The notes under the pieces: generated by a model | The model's database searches: none | Seen by the model: only the letters and a program-made list of their open reading frames with translations | What the model was told of the DNA's origin: nothing | Shown: in pieces, positions 22,495 to 34,501 of the stretch | Layout: every line of letters begins with the position of its first letter | Position numbering within the stretch: the first letter of the stretch is position 1 | Assembly (NCBI GenBank): GCA_905331475.1 | Contig: CAJNYU010000651.1 | Span: 1-64,000 of the forward strand | Source of the DNA: Rotaria socialis | Lineage: Eukaryota > Rotifera > Eurotatoria > Philodinida > Philodinidae | Reading direction: 5' to 3' | Length of the DNA: 64,000 bases | Translations under genes and position numbers: made by a program

Positions 22495-22545
22495 GTGGTT
22501 GTTGTGTGTGAGTATGCTAAAAATGAAATGGAACTCACACGGCAC
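22495..22545. repeat. Degenerate telomere-like hairpin
   Basis: Left arm GTGGTTGTTGTGTGTGAGT and right arm GAACTCACACGGCAC pair partly. It looks like a diverged member of the same family. Confidence 0.45.
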
Positions 22546-22637
22546 AGCCGATATATATAGAATTTGTTGCTAGAATGAAAATTTTCCTTAGACTTAAATA
22601 AATTCTTGAAACAATTTTTTCTACTGTCAAGATAAAA

Positions 22638-22684
22638 GGAAGTGTGGGTGTCAGTATAAAAGAAAATCCACACCTACACCCTCG
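22638..22684. repeat. Telomere-like foldback hairpin
   Basis: Left arm GGAAGTGTGGGTGTCAG and right arm TCCACACCTACACCCTCG flank a loop of about 13 bp. Confidence 0.65.
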
Positions 22685-23132
22685 TATTAAAAAATACGCG
22701 AATTCTGACCTAGGATATCCTACTTACAAGATTAGCAAAACCGAATCTTTAAATAAATGGAAAATGAATTCTTTTATATAGAATGAATAGATGAAGAGTC
22801 AGTGATGATATTTAGTTTTGAAACAGACGAACGACTTATTGTTTTAAATGGATTGTGTCATAAATTTATTGAAATTGTATCTAAATGTAATGAACCAGAA
22901 AAAAGGGAACAACATCATGATACTAATAGAAAAAAGAAAAATAGAGGTTTTTTAACTTGCATAGAGAAAGAAAAGAGATTCAATGTTTAACAATAACGTC
23001 ATTATTTTTCATTATCAACATCAGCACTTAGCGGTGATGCTTATAAATCTGTGACGGTACGATATCATCCACGTGTGATTGTCGGGGTAATAAATTATTA
23101 CAACGATTTGAAGGCATGATATTGTACGTGAA

Positions 23133-23174
23133 GTTGTGAGTGTGGTCTTCTACATATACCCACACCCACACCCC
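23133..23174. repeat. Telomere-like foldback hairpin
   Basis: Left arm GTTGTGAGTGTGG (23133-23145) and right arm CCCACACCCACACCCC (to 23174) flank a 12-13 bp loop. Confidence 0.65.
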
Positions 23175-23882
23175 GTAATAAGTTTGATATTGATTACCTC
23201 GAATAGCTCTAGTTTTGTCATCTAAACCAATAGAACGTGGATCAATATTAAGAATTTCTTACTCTTCTGAGAACATTCGACTCATAAGCCTTCAGTACGA
23301 ATTTACTTGGATTTGTTTTATCAGATGGTATTTGAAGAAGATCGATTTGTTTACCAGTAGTGGATTTGCAAGTCTACAGAGAAAAATTAGCAAGAAAGTT
23401 ATTAAATTGATACTATCAATACTGCCAGTATCGATAGTGGATGTTGATATTTTAGTTCTTGTCTCGTCAAACCGTAAGATTGGGATCTGGACGATTACAA
23501 AACAAAAAACATTGCTGAAGAAGTTTTTTAAGTACTCTCATAATTAAACATTGAATACATTATGTCATAGAATATGATAATATAATCAATCAACTCAATG
23601 ATATACAATAGGACAATGCGCAGTTCCGATTTCTTAACCTAAAGGATTGCAAGTTTATTGAATTATCGCACTCAATTTAAATCCATATTGTACAATCATG
23701 ATTGATTTTACGACTTATTTTAATCATCTAATGGTAGTCGTTGTATTGCAACTGATCCATGAATAATTTGTGATAGGAAGAAGATTCTGATTAATCGTGA
23801 TTCATCAATTTGATTTTTCATGGATTATGATGTTTCGTTTTTTTTACTCAATATCGCAATGAAATCTGATCTTCACATGGAC

Positions 23883-23940
23883 CTTGAGGGTGTGGGTGTG
23901 GGTGTAGATCTTCTTCTCATTTACACTCACACCCTTTGAA
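23883..23940. repeat. Telomere-like foldback hairpin (best copy)
   Basis: The left arm starts CTTGAG and runs through GGGTGTGGGTGTGGGTGT, three full TGTGGG-type units. The right arm TTTACACTCACACCC ends TTTGAA. It is the cleanest G-rich arm in the window. Confidence 0.8.
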
Positions 23941-26667
23941 AAGAAGTCATATGTCAACAGAAGATTATCATCGTATGTCGATATGTTTGAAAGACTTCCA
24001 TCATCGGACAGCGAGACAAAAATACGCTCTCGTACGTTAAGATTCTTATATTTGCATAATAAATCAAAAATCTATGATCTACTAGAAAGATACACTCGAT
24101 GATTGGAAGTGATTTATATGTATAATTAAATTCATGAAACGGTTCCATATTCGTCTATTGCTAGTCAAATAACTAAAGTACACCTTGATTTGATAAAGCC
24201 AGCGATAAAAATGTGCGTTTGTTTTTGTTTTCATTTTTTTAATCGCCTATATGAGATTGTTCTCGGAGTTTCAAAACCAAAACTTCGCCAGCGTGTATGA
24301 TAAAACTAAGCTTATGGGCAGTGGCACAATACTGATATCTTTCAAAACTTGGCAAAAATGTTGGGAAGACAGTTTTTATTGGTTTCTTCCCGCGGATTAT
24401 TTTGATCACTTTTGTCGCCGAAAACAAGTGTTCTAGGACGTGATGACGTCAACCACAGTACTGGTTTTTTCTATACTTCCCAGGTTTACTATTCTTCACA
24501 ATCTCATTAAAAAAAATAAGAATCTTGGATTTTTCTGTTACTTCGATGACGACAGAATGACTTTTAAAATATGATAAATATTGTTCCAAACTATTTACGA
24601 TTATTCGTTTTATTGAAAAAATTCCAACTCATTTTTTCCAAGTCACCTGTATAAGATTGGCATGCACGAAATCTAATTTCAGTCAGATCCAATTTTTTCT
24701 TAGCTTTATCCGATGGAGTAAAGAAATGACCAGATCATTGATTAAGAACGAGAGTGAGACATGCAGAATTAGTTTTTTTGATTCATGGTCTTACAACAGA
24801 CGAGGGAATATTGTCGCCCGCTATAGCAAGAAAAAGAGGAAGTGCTTAGTTTTTCGATGATTACTTTTGTCAAAGACTCAAAGTGAGAAGATCCGTTAGT
24901 CAATAAAAATTGAACCAGCAGAAACTAATAGAGTTAAGATAAATATTACAACATCTACTAGAATACTGAGATGATTACTATTCATGTCATTAATATTTGA
25001 GTCAGTACGATTGTGGACGCTTAAATAAAATTTTAATTCAACCAAATGAGATATTGAACAAACTCATACTATTCAGATTTGGATGTGATACGTTTTTTCA
25101 GAAAATTATCGATTAACAAACCCTTAACGCACTTAAAACTGACTACTTCTTTTCTTTCAAATAGAAGTGTTTTGTCCGAACTCAGTAAGGTCGATATCCT
25201 CTTGATTATTCATGATTTACTTTCCTTGCAATTAAAATTAGAAAAATCTTTAGAATTGATGATGAGAACTTCTTCTTTTTGCTTTACGTAATGGCATGGC
25301 TCAATCGTTATCTGATAATTGTTTTCGTTTTAGAAATTACTTCTTACAAAATATCGTGAACAATGCACGTAAGTAATATTAGGTTGTTTAGCGAGATTTG
25401 AATGCTTTTTAACGGATGGTACTTTATTAATTTATTAGAATCCTGATGATCCTAAAACAGGTGTTGAAGCGGAAGATAATAAGGATGATCGTAAATCTGA
25501 AGTACGTCATAACTTTTGAATGTCAAGTTTGCTTATCACATACATTTTCTTGTTTTAAAGGAGGCAACGCGTTAGCAGAAATGTTCGCTATCTACTGTTG
25601 TACATTCAAGAATCTATGGAACCAATTTTAGTCTAACGTCTTAGTCTCGAACACTTCATGATATTATACAATACTTATTTTGCTATTTGCAAATAATCAT
25701 GTGCTAATAAAACTGTAAATAAACGAATCTCTCTACATATTTTTAATGATCACAGTTCACCTGTGACTGTGTAAATAGTATAAAATACTCTAACGATATC
25801 AGTTGTCAATGTGCAAGTTTATATCTATTAACCATAGTAAATGAAAGACTAACTCACTTTGAAATACAATCGATGTATAGTTTATAAACAACTATGTATT
25901 CGAAGGCATAATTTGAAGAGTAGATATAAACTCAGAAGAAATAAATTTTGTTAAATACAAGCTACTTTCATCACGTGATATTGGTTATTCATAAAATATT
26001 AACAGAATGAAAATATTTTTCATACCTTTGAATCCATAAATATGCTTGAATTAAGAGAGGGCTATCTGTTGTTTTTTTCTATCGTAGTATTTACTTACGA
26101 TAAGTACACCAATAAAAAAATACACCTGATTACATGTCAATACGGTAACAGTGAATTAATCTTTTGTATATCGGACTATGCCTAAAATGTCGTCTAAAAA
26201 CGACAATAATAACATAATGATTAATTTTCAGAGAAGTTTTATTTTGTCAAAAATATTTAGATGTTGAAGAGATCTGCACTCTAAACATTTCGTATTAGTG
26301 TCGCCTGCCATACTTTTAATTAAATATTTTTCATTTCGTTGTCTCACCTGTTCGCAAAATTAATCATTGAGTAAAACCTTTTTTCTTAACTCTTTTGCAG
26401 GATTCTATTCGTATATTGTGTATTTTAGTCCGCTGTATCCTTTCATGTAATTCGCCCCGAAAAGGCATCAATAAAGTGACTTAAGCTCACAGACACATAC
26501 GCTAATATAAAAGAAATGGAAGTCTGCCGTTTTCTTCTTCGAAAAATATTTTGTTTTAGACAAATAAGGACTTTTGAAATTCTGTAAATGTAAATAAACA
26601 AAAGCCAATAGAATCTTGAGAACAAAAAACTTCATCGAACAAACAGAAGATGCTAAGCGAGAGTTTG

Positions 26668-26722
26668 TAGGTGTGGATTTGAGTTCAGGTAATGCAAAGA
26701 AACACACCAAACCCACACCCTG
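26668..26722. repeat. Telomere-like foldback hairpin
   Basis: Left arm GTAGGTGTGGATTTG and right arm CACACCAAACCCACACCC flank a loop of about 20 bp. It is the rightmost member of the family, about 140 bp past the stop codon of FAM136A. Confidence 0.65.
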
Positions 26723-26767
26723 AAATAAGAAATGAATGAATTTGATTCATTTATCTTCTTCTTTGCT

Positions 26768-26773
26768 TTTTAT
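26768..26773 (-). terminator. Polyadenylation signal AATAAA for FAM136A
   Basis: AATAAA on the minus strand, about 92 bp downstream of the FAM136A stop. It could serve the RPP38-FAM136A pair, since no AATAAA lies between those two genes. Confidence 0.45.
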
Positions 26774-26864
26774 TCTCCTAGAATTTTGTTTTCGTACAAA
26801 AAAAAACGTGAAAAATCAACCTAAACACACAAATTGACTGTTGACTTTTTGATAATTCAGCTTT

Positions 26865-27318
26865 TCAGAATTTTTTTAATTGCTCAATAATACGTTTTTC
26901 AATTTTCGGTAATGCGCCTTGAATTTCATTGGCACAATTGACAACACATGGTTCAAAAACAGATCGCATAAGATTTTCATCTTTATGGCCACTATCTTTT
27001 GCTTTATCTTCACAGCTTTGAATACATCGCATTAAACGATTTTGTAGATTTTGCATTTCTTGGCTCATCCCTTGTTCGGCTTGGCTGATTTTCGATGAAC
27101 ATCTTTCAGCGCATTCATTAAATTTTAATGGATCAAGTGATGGATCTTCTGTACAACGATACGAACAATTAAATGCTTCACCCTAAAGTAGAAAATGAAA
27201 TTCAAAAACTAAAATTGATCGAATCAAAACCTACATAAATTCGTCGTAGATAATTTTTATGTAATGATCCAGCCATTGTTGAAATAGCATCGTTTAATTT
27301 TCTTTGTGAATCTTCCAT
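26865..27318 (-). CDS. FAM136A: FAM136A-like mitochondrial twin-CX3C protein
   Basis: Two exons, 27318-27235 and 27182-26865, join in phase to give 133 aa; the human protein has about 138. The family pattern is visible: a helical N-terminus (MEDSQRKLNDAIS), CSYRC and CAERC, then RCIQSCEDKAKDS and PCVVNCANE. This gives two pairs of CX3C motifs as in FAM136A, a small intermembrane-space protein of uncertain function. The ATG lies 57 bp after the RPP38 stop. A TTATTTGTAG acceptor-like site sits about 30 bp before the ATG, and no AATAAA lies between, so the two genes may be co-transcribed and separated by trans-splicing. Confidence 0.88.
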
Positions 27319-27375
27319 GATTAAATGGTATTAAAATTTTAATGAATCTACAAATAATAAGAAAAACAAAATACA

Positions 27376-27951
27376 TCATTTCTTCTTTGGTTTATTTTTC
27401 TTTTTTTCTATTCCGGCTGAAATACGTTTCGGATTTTGATAAGGTGGAATTATTTTTCCTGGAATAAATGTTACTGATGATGGTTGTTTATCATCACCAT
27501 TTATTATTTGAAGAAGATTATCAACAAGATCTTTCAATTGACTATGCTCGTGGCATGATAATTTAAAACCTATTGTTGAACATTGTGGTATAGAAAATGT
27601 TTTTGTTAATGTTGTTGCTAGATTTTTTATGCGAATCGATGGTATTGAATGTATTTGTGAAAGAAGCAAAATTGGTTTAGTTAATATAATTGGTGCTAAT
27701 GATGTACAAACAAGAACTAATAAACATTGCTTTTGTTTTAGACAACGCATCACAGAACGTAAACCAATGGCTAGATGTTGTTTTATTGGATGTTTAACAA
27801 GATCTTTCGATATTTTTCTTGTACGTTTTAATGGTATTCCAAGTTTTTCTTCGTTCAAATATTCCTTGAGAAGCTCCAGAAGACGATCTTGTACATCGTC
27901 TGGTATAGATGGCCAATTATGTTGACCCGGTGCAGCAACATAAACTTTCAT
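27376..27951 (-). CDS. RPP38: RNase P/MRP protein subunit p38 (L7Ae fold)
   Basis: Single exon of 191 aa. Residues about 53-125 form an L7Ae/L30e/Gadd45-type domain (IKQHLAIGLRSVMRCL, LLVLVCTSLAPIILTKPILLL, then a CSTIGFKLS-like strand) whose best match by eye is RPP38/Pop3 of RNase P and RNase MRP. It binds the RNA kink-turn and helps tRNA 5' and rRNA processing in nucleus and nucleolus. A Lys-rich tail (EKKKNKPKKK) ends the protein. It is shorter than human RPP38 (about 283 aa), mainly in the termini. It is upstream of FAM136A on the same strand. Confidence 0.75.
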   Translation of the reverse strand: MKVYVAAPGQHNWPSIPDDVQDRLLELLKEYLNEEKLGIPLKRTRKISKDLVKHPIKQHLAIGLRSVMRCLKQKQCLLVLVCTSLAPIILTKPILLLSQIHSIPSIRIKNLATTLTKTFSIPQCSTIGFKLSCHEHSQLKDLVDNLLQIINGDDKQPSSVTFIPGKIIPPYQNPKRISAGIEKKKNKPKKK

Positions 27952-28080
27952 ATTTTAGATTATCTTCAAGAAATATAAATAAAATTCATCCAGGTATACA
28001 CTATTTGATAAAATGAAACGTAAAGATAGAGTTTTTTTTCTCATTTCTTCAACCTTTTGATTAGCTAAATAAAATAATAA

Positions 28081-28105
28081 TAATAATAATAATAACAATA
28101 AAGAC
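28081..28105. repeat. (TAA)n microsatellite
   Basis: A run of about eight TAA/AAT units between TMEM165 and RPP38, with an AATAAA on the minus strand nearby (28162-28167) that could end the TMEM165 transcript. Confidence 0.7.
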
Positions 28106-28220
28106 AGAAACAACAAAAAAGAAAAGAGTGAATCGACCAATCGGTGATATTAACTGATCATTTATTGAATGCATACAATTCCACAACATTAAAAATAATC
28201 AAAATAAAATTGAAATCCAT

Positions 28221-29278
28221 TTATTTATCAGGACGGATAAAAAACGCTGACAAAGCAAAACATATGAAGACAATGCCACCAACGATTGTTACTGTTTTCG
28301 GCGATATACGTTGAGCTATAAAACGGCCACCAATAACGGCCAATCCAGTACAAAACCCATGGCCTATCGTCCCACCAACAATCACACCTAATAGATTTTC
28401 CGTGGCTGCCAGTATAATTGTTGTTAGTTGCGATCGATCTCCCCATTCCTATACATCGAAAGAAAAACAATCGGATTCGAATTTCGATTTTTCACTTGAC
28501 ACATTTTAAGCAGATTCTCATGATTACAATTTCCTAGTATACTTACAGCAAGAAAAGTCATGATAAATGCTTGTATAAAAATCGGCGACACATAACGACG
28601 TAGTACCGATGTAATTTTTGTTACTGTACTTCGTTGTTTCGCCGCAGATTGCAATCTTGGTTGTTGTTGACTTCCTGCACTACCTGATTCAAGATCATCG
28701 GTCATATCAACTTGTTCTACTTCATGTTGAGCTTCTTCGTATTCTTCTGTTCCTTCTTCTGGCGACATTAAATATCCATCTCTTAACATTTTAATGCCAA
28801 AACATGCAAATAATATACTTGAGATATAATAAGTGTAAATTCTCGGAATAAATTTTGTGACGATATTTCCCAATAATGCTGATAATATAGTCATGGCACC
28901 TAGCGCGCCCATTGCACCACAATATATAACTAAACGTGAATAACGCATGGCCATTATAGCAGCTATGAAAAATGTTTTATCGCCTAATTCCGAAACAATA
29001 ATAACTGATATAGATGCAATAAAAGCATGAATAAAACCGAAATTTGCACTATTTTTTATTGTTTCCGAGATTTTATCATGCCAATGATCAAGTTCATTGC
29101 TTCTTTCTTTTGAATCTTCTTTATTAACAAATAATTTTGTTCCATTTGGTAATAAAATTTGAAGTCTTGGCAAATGTTCTTTTTGATAATGATCATGAGA
29201 ATAAAGATAAAGTAATATAAGTAAAACTGAAAATACAATCGTTGTGACTATTAATAATGGCGATATTGTTGCCAACAT
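28221..29278 (-). CDS. TMEM165: TMEM165/GDT1-family Golgi cation transporter
   Basis: Exons 29278-28547 and 28448-28221 join in phase to 319 aa (human 324). Both signature motifs of the UPF0016/GDT1 family are present: ELGDKT in the first half and EWGDRS at the start of the second exon. An N-terminal hydrophobic anchor precedes a luminal stretch, then three helices, an acidic cytosolic loop (SPEEGTEEYEEAQHEVEQ) and three more helices. The family exchanges Mn/Ca for protons in Golgi membranes and supports glycosylation. An alternative reading through the 98-bp intron ends early and loses the second motif, so the spliced form is preferred. Confidence 0.9.
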
Positions 29279-29636
29279 ACGGCGAATCTATTTGATACAA
29301 AAAGAAAATTATTTCATCAAGTTAAATTCAACAAACTATTACTTTAACAAACGTATACGATCGAAAAATGAGCATTCTTTTGTGTTTCAAATAATTAAAA
29401 TTTAAAGTTGAATATTAGTTTCGATAGGAAAATATTGAATTTCAGGATGATGTAAAAAGTAGACTAAAAATTAAAGGAAATAAAAATTGCTTTATTTTAT
29501 TAATAATTAAGACTTACTGTTAAATATTGAAAAACACCCGATTGATTATTTTAGTTTATCCATTCAGAATAATCGATCGTAATCAAGAAAAATTTAAATC
29601 TAGAATCAAAAAACACATCGAGATCAAATCTAATCA

Positions 29637-31001
29637 CTAGATATCACTTAAATCCTTATTGTCAATAATTTGTACCACATCATTAATCTGTACTAATATT
29701 TTTAATAATTCAATACTTGTTTGCCAAGCATCAAATTTCGAATCGAAGTCATCGATAAGATTTTTTTCAAATAGTTCTTTACGATTAAGAATTTCATTGG
29801 AAAATAATTGTAAACATTCAAGAAAACATTCATAGGCAAGATTATATTCAATCGATAGACTCTCGCTTTTCTTGTCATAAAAATATTTATATAAATTACG
29901 TTCGAATTCACCGGAACCTTTTAAATAAAAATTTCTCCTAAGAATATGTCGAAATCTTGCTAAACAATGAACAAATTGCTCATGTTTAATGTTAACTAAA
30001 CTTTCTATTGGTACATATTGAATAATTGTGGAACCTTTTTCAATAAAAATTAACGTAGGATCATCGTTCGATTGTATATAATTTAATGTTAAAATATTTT
30101 CTTCGTTAATATCAGTTAAATAATTTACTATTAAATTTTGATTAAATAATCGAAAAAGTTTTGATGAAATATTTTCAACAAAAATTCTTTTATTATCACG
30201 ATTCAAATCTTTTAATTTCTCATCAATGGTACCCGAACATAAAATAATATCAATTGAATATTGATTTAATATTGATGAAATAACATAAATCCATGAAGAT
30301 TTTGCTGATACTTGTTTTAATTTCAATTTATTATTATAACCAACATGAACATAATCTTCGAGAATATAACCATCAATTAGTAATGTACGTTGAGGGCCTT
30401 GTATTGGTTTATCTATAGGAATTATTGTGCCAGGAATAAATACACATTGTTCTTCGGCGTATTTTACACGTGTTATATGATTAAGGTTATCGAACTGATG
30501 GATTAGTTCTTCTTGTAATGAAACAAAATGTGAATAGGCTTGATAAAGACTATCGGAATACATGGTTTGAAAACGACATATACGATGAAAAACATTTAAA
30601 TTTAAAACCAAATTTTCCGCGAAATTTTCTTTAGCAATTAATATTGATTGGCCAACAAATTGTTCTAAATGATTAAAGATTGTCTTTTGAGATAATCGAT
30701 TGATTTTATCGAATAATAGATGAAAATGATTTGAAAATGTAACGAGAAAAAATAATAACGTCTTACACGAGCAGCCATCGTATTTCTTATGAAATGTTTC
30801 TAAAGTATCGATGACTAGAGAATGATATGGATGAGTGATTTCCAGTTCTTCAATGAAGCGTATTGGACATGAAAAAAATTCGAATGATGTTGAAGAATTA
30901 ATACATTTCATTCTCGTATGATCGCATAATAATGAGGCAACAATGGATTGTATCTGACACATATAGGACGATAGATTTTCAATGGTTAAAAAGCGACTCA
31001 T
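29637..31001 (-). CDS. BBS12: BBS12-like chaperonin-related protein
   Basis: Single open frame of 454 aa. The middle region (RTLLIDGYILEDYVHVGYNN, then SIDIILCSGTIDEKL and KRIFVENIS) resembles the apical domain of group II chaperonin-like BBS12. The C-terminus (DSKFDAWQTSIELLKILVQI) matches the closing helix of that family. BBS12, with MKKS and BBS10, assembles the BBSome for ciliary trafficking. It is clearly shorter than vertebrate BBS12 (about 710 aa) and no ATPase signature is seen, as expected for these divergent members. A CTTTTTTTAG acceptor-like tract ends directly at the ATG, so the start may be set by trans-splicing or an unseen upstream exon may exist. Confidence 0.65.
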   Translation of the reverse strand: MSRFLTIENLSSYMCQIQSIVASLLCDHTRMKCINSSTSFEFFSCPIRFIEELEITHPYHSLVIDTLETFHKKYDGCSCKTLLFFLVTFSNHFHLLFDKINRLSQKTIFNHLEQFVGQSILIAKENFAENLVLNLNVFHRICRFQTMYSDSLYQAYSHFVSLQEELIHQFDNLNHITRVKYAEEQCVFIPGTIIPIDKPIQGPQRTLLIDGYILEDYVHVGYNNKLKLKQVSAKSSWIYVISSILNQYSIDIILCSGTIDEKLKDLNRDNKRIFVENISSKLFRLFNQNLIVNYLTDINEENILTLNYIQSNDDPTLIFIEKGSTIIQYVPIESLVNIKHEQFVHCLARFRHILRRNFYLKGSGEFERNLYKYFYDKKSESLSIEYNLAYECFLECLQLFSNEILNRKELFEKNLIDDFDSKFDAWQTSIELLKILVQINDVVQIIDNKDLSDI

Positions 31002-31354
31002 CTAAAAAAAGAGCATGTATGAGAATGTTATATTTTGTTTCTAAAAAAACGAAAGAAAAAAAAACTCTGTGTGAGTATGTGTGTGTTTGCGCACGAAATA
31101 AGACAGAAATAACAACAGCAAAGCTAACAATAATATAGAAAAAAAATCCAGAGAAACAAACAACAAGAAATCCACGGAAAAAAATGAAAAGAGAAAACAA
31201 ACATGGATATCACAATACAATGTTCAGTTAGCCCTTTTTTGCGTTTGGTTTTTTTCAAAACCGGGACGTTTATGTAAATGCACAAACACGTCAATCAGAC
31301 AAAGAAAAACGGAAATAGAAAACCAACATTATTTATGAAGAATTTCAAATGCTT

Positions 31355-34300
31355 CTATTCATCGTAAAGTTCTGACATAATTAATACAATAAGTGAAGAC
31401 CATCCTGTAAATGGATGACTGCCTTGACCATTGCCAGTCTTATCATCGTATTGTTCCCAAACATGGCCTGTTTTTTCATAAACACGAAACATATTTGTTA
31501 TGAGATTTGTCCGTAATTGTCCGTAGATCTGGCGCGCTTTTTCAGAATAGGGTCCTGGAATTTTTGCATAATGTTGTAGAGACGATAGAATCATATAATT
31601 CATATTTATCCAGATGGCACCTAAATATAATAAAAACAAAGTCATGACTGTTCTCTAATACAATATTGTTTTTTGTTTAAAATGAAAAGAAATTTTGTTT
31701 CAAATATTCAATTGCGCTTACCTCTCCAATAGGGTGGATCGTGTTCCGTATTTCTAATTCCGTACAATGAACTTGACTGTGCCAATGATCGCAAACCATA
31801 TTGTGTCCATAATAGACTTGGATTTTGTAGATCATTTAATATTTTTTCAAGTTTTAATGATTGCGGATTTAAAACTCGTGTCATCAACGGAAATAATGAA
31901 ACATAACCAAAATGTTTCACATATTTAACAGTTAAATCAGCTTGACGTGTTACTTGTCTAACCATGTGTGTTGGTTGTTGTAGTTGTTGAGGATTTGGTT
32001 TGCCCATTGGTACACGTTGTAATTGTACATGATCTGTATGCAAACCATAATCAGCATACATGCCATATTGTTCCGACCAATGCAATTGATCAAGTTCGTC
32101 ATTGTTTGAAAGTAATTGAGCGTAATTTAAATATCGATTTGTTTCTTCATTATTTATTATTGAATAAAGTTTACCGATAACAGTTGATGCTAATGTCATC
32201 CAACAACGTAAATCTAAATGACGTTCAGCGTCCGTTGGATGTGATGCACGTGGATAATCGTCAAGGCCACTTGTTAAGGTTTTAGGATTTAATTCGTATA
32301 TAGATGAGGCATTACGACCACGCCAACGATATGATAATGGTAATGAACCATATTGTGTTCGATTATACCATTGATACCATTTTTCAAGACGTTGAATAAA
32401 TGGTAAAGTAAATAGATGATTATTTGTATTTGTTTTTAGTAAATACTCAATAGTTAAAAAGAATGTTGGCGGATTAGCATTGCTTGTATATTGAACAACA
32501 AATTCTGCTGGAACACGAGCACGAGCTTCACCACCAAGAATGACTTCCTAGAGAAAAAAAACATTTTCTGTTGATAAATATGCGGCAAAGTCAAGATTTG
32601 CACTCTCAAGCTTTTATTACTGGCAGATTAGACGATAAGAAAATTTCTACCCTAAATACTCAAGTTAATCTAGTTTTTCTTACTCTAGGTATCCATCCGT
32701 TATCATTAAGTAGATCAAGCCAATGAGAAATAATTTCAACGGTGATATTTTTATTCCATCGAGCAATAAGAAGATTATGAAAACCTTCATCCCAAAGAAA
32801 ACCACGTGGAAAAAATGAACGTGATGGTACAGCTGTATATAAATTTGCTGGCCAATATTCATCGGGAATTTTTTGATTTGCTTTTGCTACTAATGATTTA
32901 CCTAAAATGAAAAATAGAATTTTCATTTTTGTTTTTCTTAATTCTATTATCAAAACTATTTACCAGTGAAATAAGAAACACCACCAATCAAATTACTCAA
33001 TGTTGATTTAGCAAATTGAATTTTTTTTGCATCCATATTTTGTTTTGTTTTCAATTGAAAGATATTTTCGAAACGTTCATCAAATTGTTTTTGTAAACGC
33101 GTTATTTCTTCATTGAAATAGAATCCTGTTAAATCTTGTTCTCGTTCATTATTCGACGAATCCGATTGATAGATGATATCAAACGAAAACATTTCATTAG
33201 CTAAGGGCTGTTTTAATGTTAATTGAATAAAAAATGTATTATGTTCAAAATCTTTAAATGGTTGCTCGGCGAGAAGAACATGAGTTTGTTCGTTAGAATT
33301 TGTAACTAATTTTGCTAGAAGACTCTCATGAATTCTCTCTAATTGAAATACATCGGTTAATGTACGAGCAATTAATTGATTTGTATTTGTATTTAATTTA
33401 ATTTTTATTGTAAATCCATCGAGTTCATTGGTTTGACCACGAACAGTTAGAATGTCAGGTGACTGAGTTGATATTGAACTTATTTCATCGATCCAAGGGA
33501 GATCATGATGAAAATAGAAAAATAATGATATCGGTACGGTACGATTGAGCGACTAAAGAATAGAAGAAGAAAAAAATGAAACCTTTCATTTGAGATTCTA
33601 TAGTAATAAATAACAAAGCGAAAACAATTTTAAAATGCTCTGCAACAGATGTTTATGTCAAAATGTTTTTGTGTCAGATGTTCTACTACATACTTGTGGA
33701 GTAACACTAATTCTAGTGGTCCAATCTCCACCATGTTCTCCACTAATTTGTTTGAGCCATTGAACATTTATCTGTAAATTATCATCATTAATTTGTTCAA
33801 CACCAAATGTTTCTCCATCATGATAATTCCATCCATATTTTAAACGATCATTTTGATCACACCAATGTCTAGTTAATAAGAAAAAAAGCAAGAAATCATC
33901 TTTCATTTAGCAAGAATTCATCGTAAGTTTACCTAAGAAATCGATCCGGAGTCTGCTGTAATTTACTATAATCAAACCACATTAATCCTCCACTTAATGA
34001 TCGAGCACTTCGATGTTTTAAACCGAAATATAAATTTGATCTAAATAAAATTGAAATTTAGACTTTCTTCCGAAGAGAAATCTTTCGGGAATATTTTTAC
34101 CTGTAGGTTCCCCAAAATCTTTCAGGACTAGATTTCGGTGCTGTATCATTAACATCGATAAGTTTAGGTAGTTTAATTGGTATATTTGTATATTCATATT
34201 GACTTCGATAATTAATAACAGTTACTACTACTCTATATAAAACAAATGACATTATTAATCCAGTAATAACTGTTATTAAATAGGATGGAATTGTAATTGG

Positions 34301-34501
34301 AAATTTTTTCTTCATAAGACTTTTAAGTATATATTCGAAACGCGATCGATTTGACGATGGAAAATGACGATGTTGATTTCGTCGTCGAGCTGCAGCAGCT
34401 GCTGCGAAAATAGCCGGATTGCCATTAGTTTGTTCATTGTTTATCGCCGATGAACGTTTATTATCGAGTTGCCGGCGACGTTGAGACATTTTTGCGCTCA
34501 T
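31355..34501 (-). CDS. MOGS: Mannosyl-oligosaccharide glucosidase (glucosidase I, GH63)
   Basis: Seven exons, 34501-34101, 34040-33933, 33868-33694, 33552-32964, 32901-32684, 32547-31722 and 31620-31355, keep phase throughout and give 860 aa (human 837). The N-terminus is cytosolic and basic, with one membrane anchor near residues 75-97, then the luminal GH63 domain. Landmarks include [66 protein letters not shown] and the C-terminal [18 protein letters not shown]. The enzyme removes the outermost glucose from N-glycans in the ER. The GFLWDEGFH and C-terminal regions that carry catalytic acids in this family look intact. Introns are 60-140 bp. Confidence 0.93.

Larger units (their letters stand above)
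21784..26864. other. Gene-poor region with telomere-like hairpins and possible coding debris
   Basis: No intact gene is supported. Minus-strand 22030-22130 reads in one frame as a plausible peptide (VPSDLNSLPEDLLNRDW) before a stop. Plus-strand 25439-25505 reads NPDDPKTGVEAEDNK between an AG acceptor and a GT donor. Both look like relics of genes, but partner exons do not join in phase. Six hairpin loci lie within it and are listed separately. Confidence 0.4.

Noticed and set aside
28449-28546. A TMEM165 protein ending soon after the first exon
   Set aside because: That frame reads the 98-bp intron. The spliced second exon restores the conserved EWGDRS motif.
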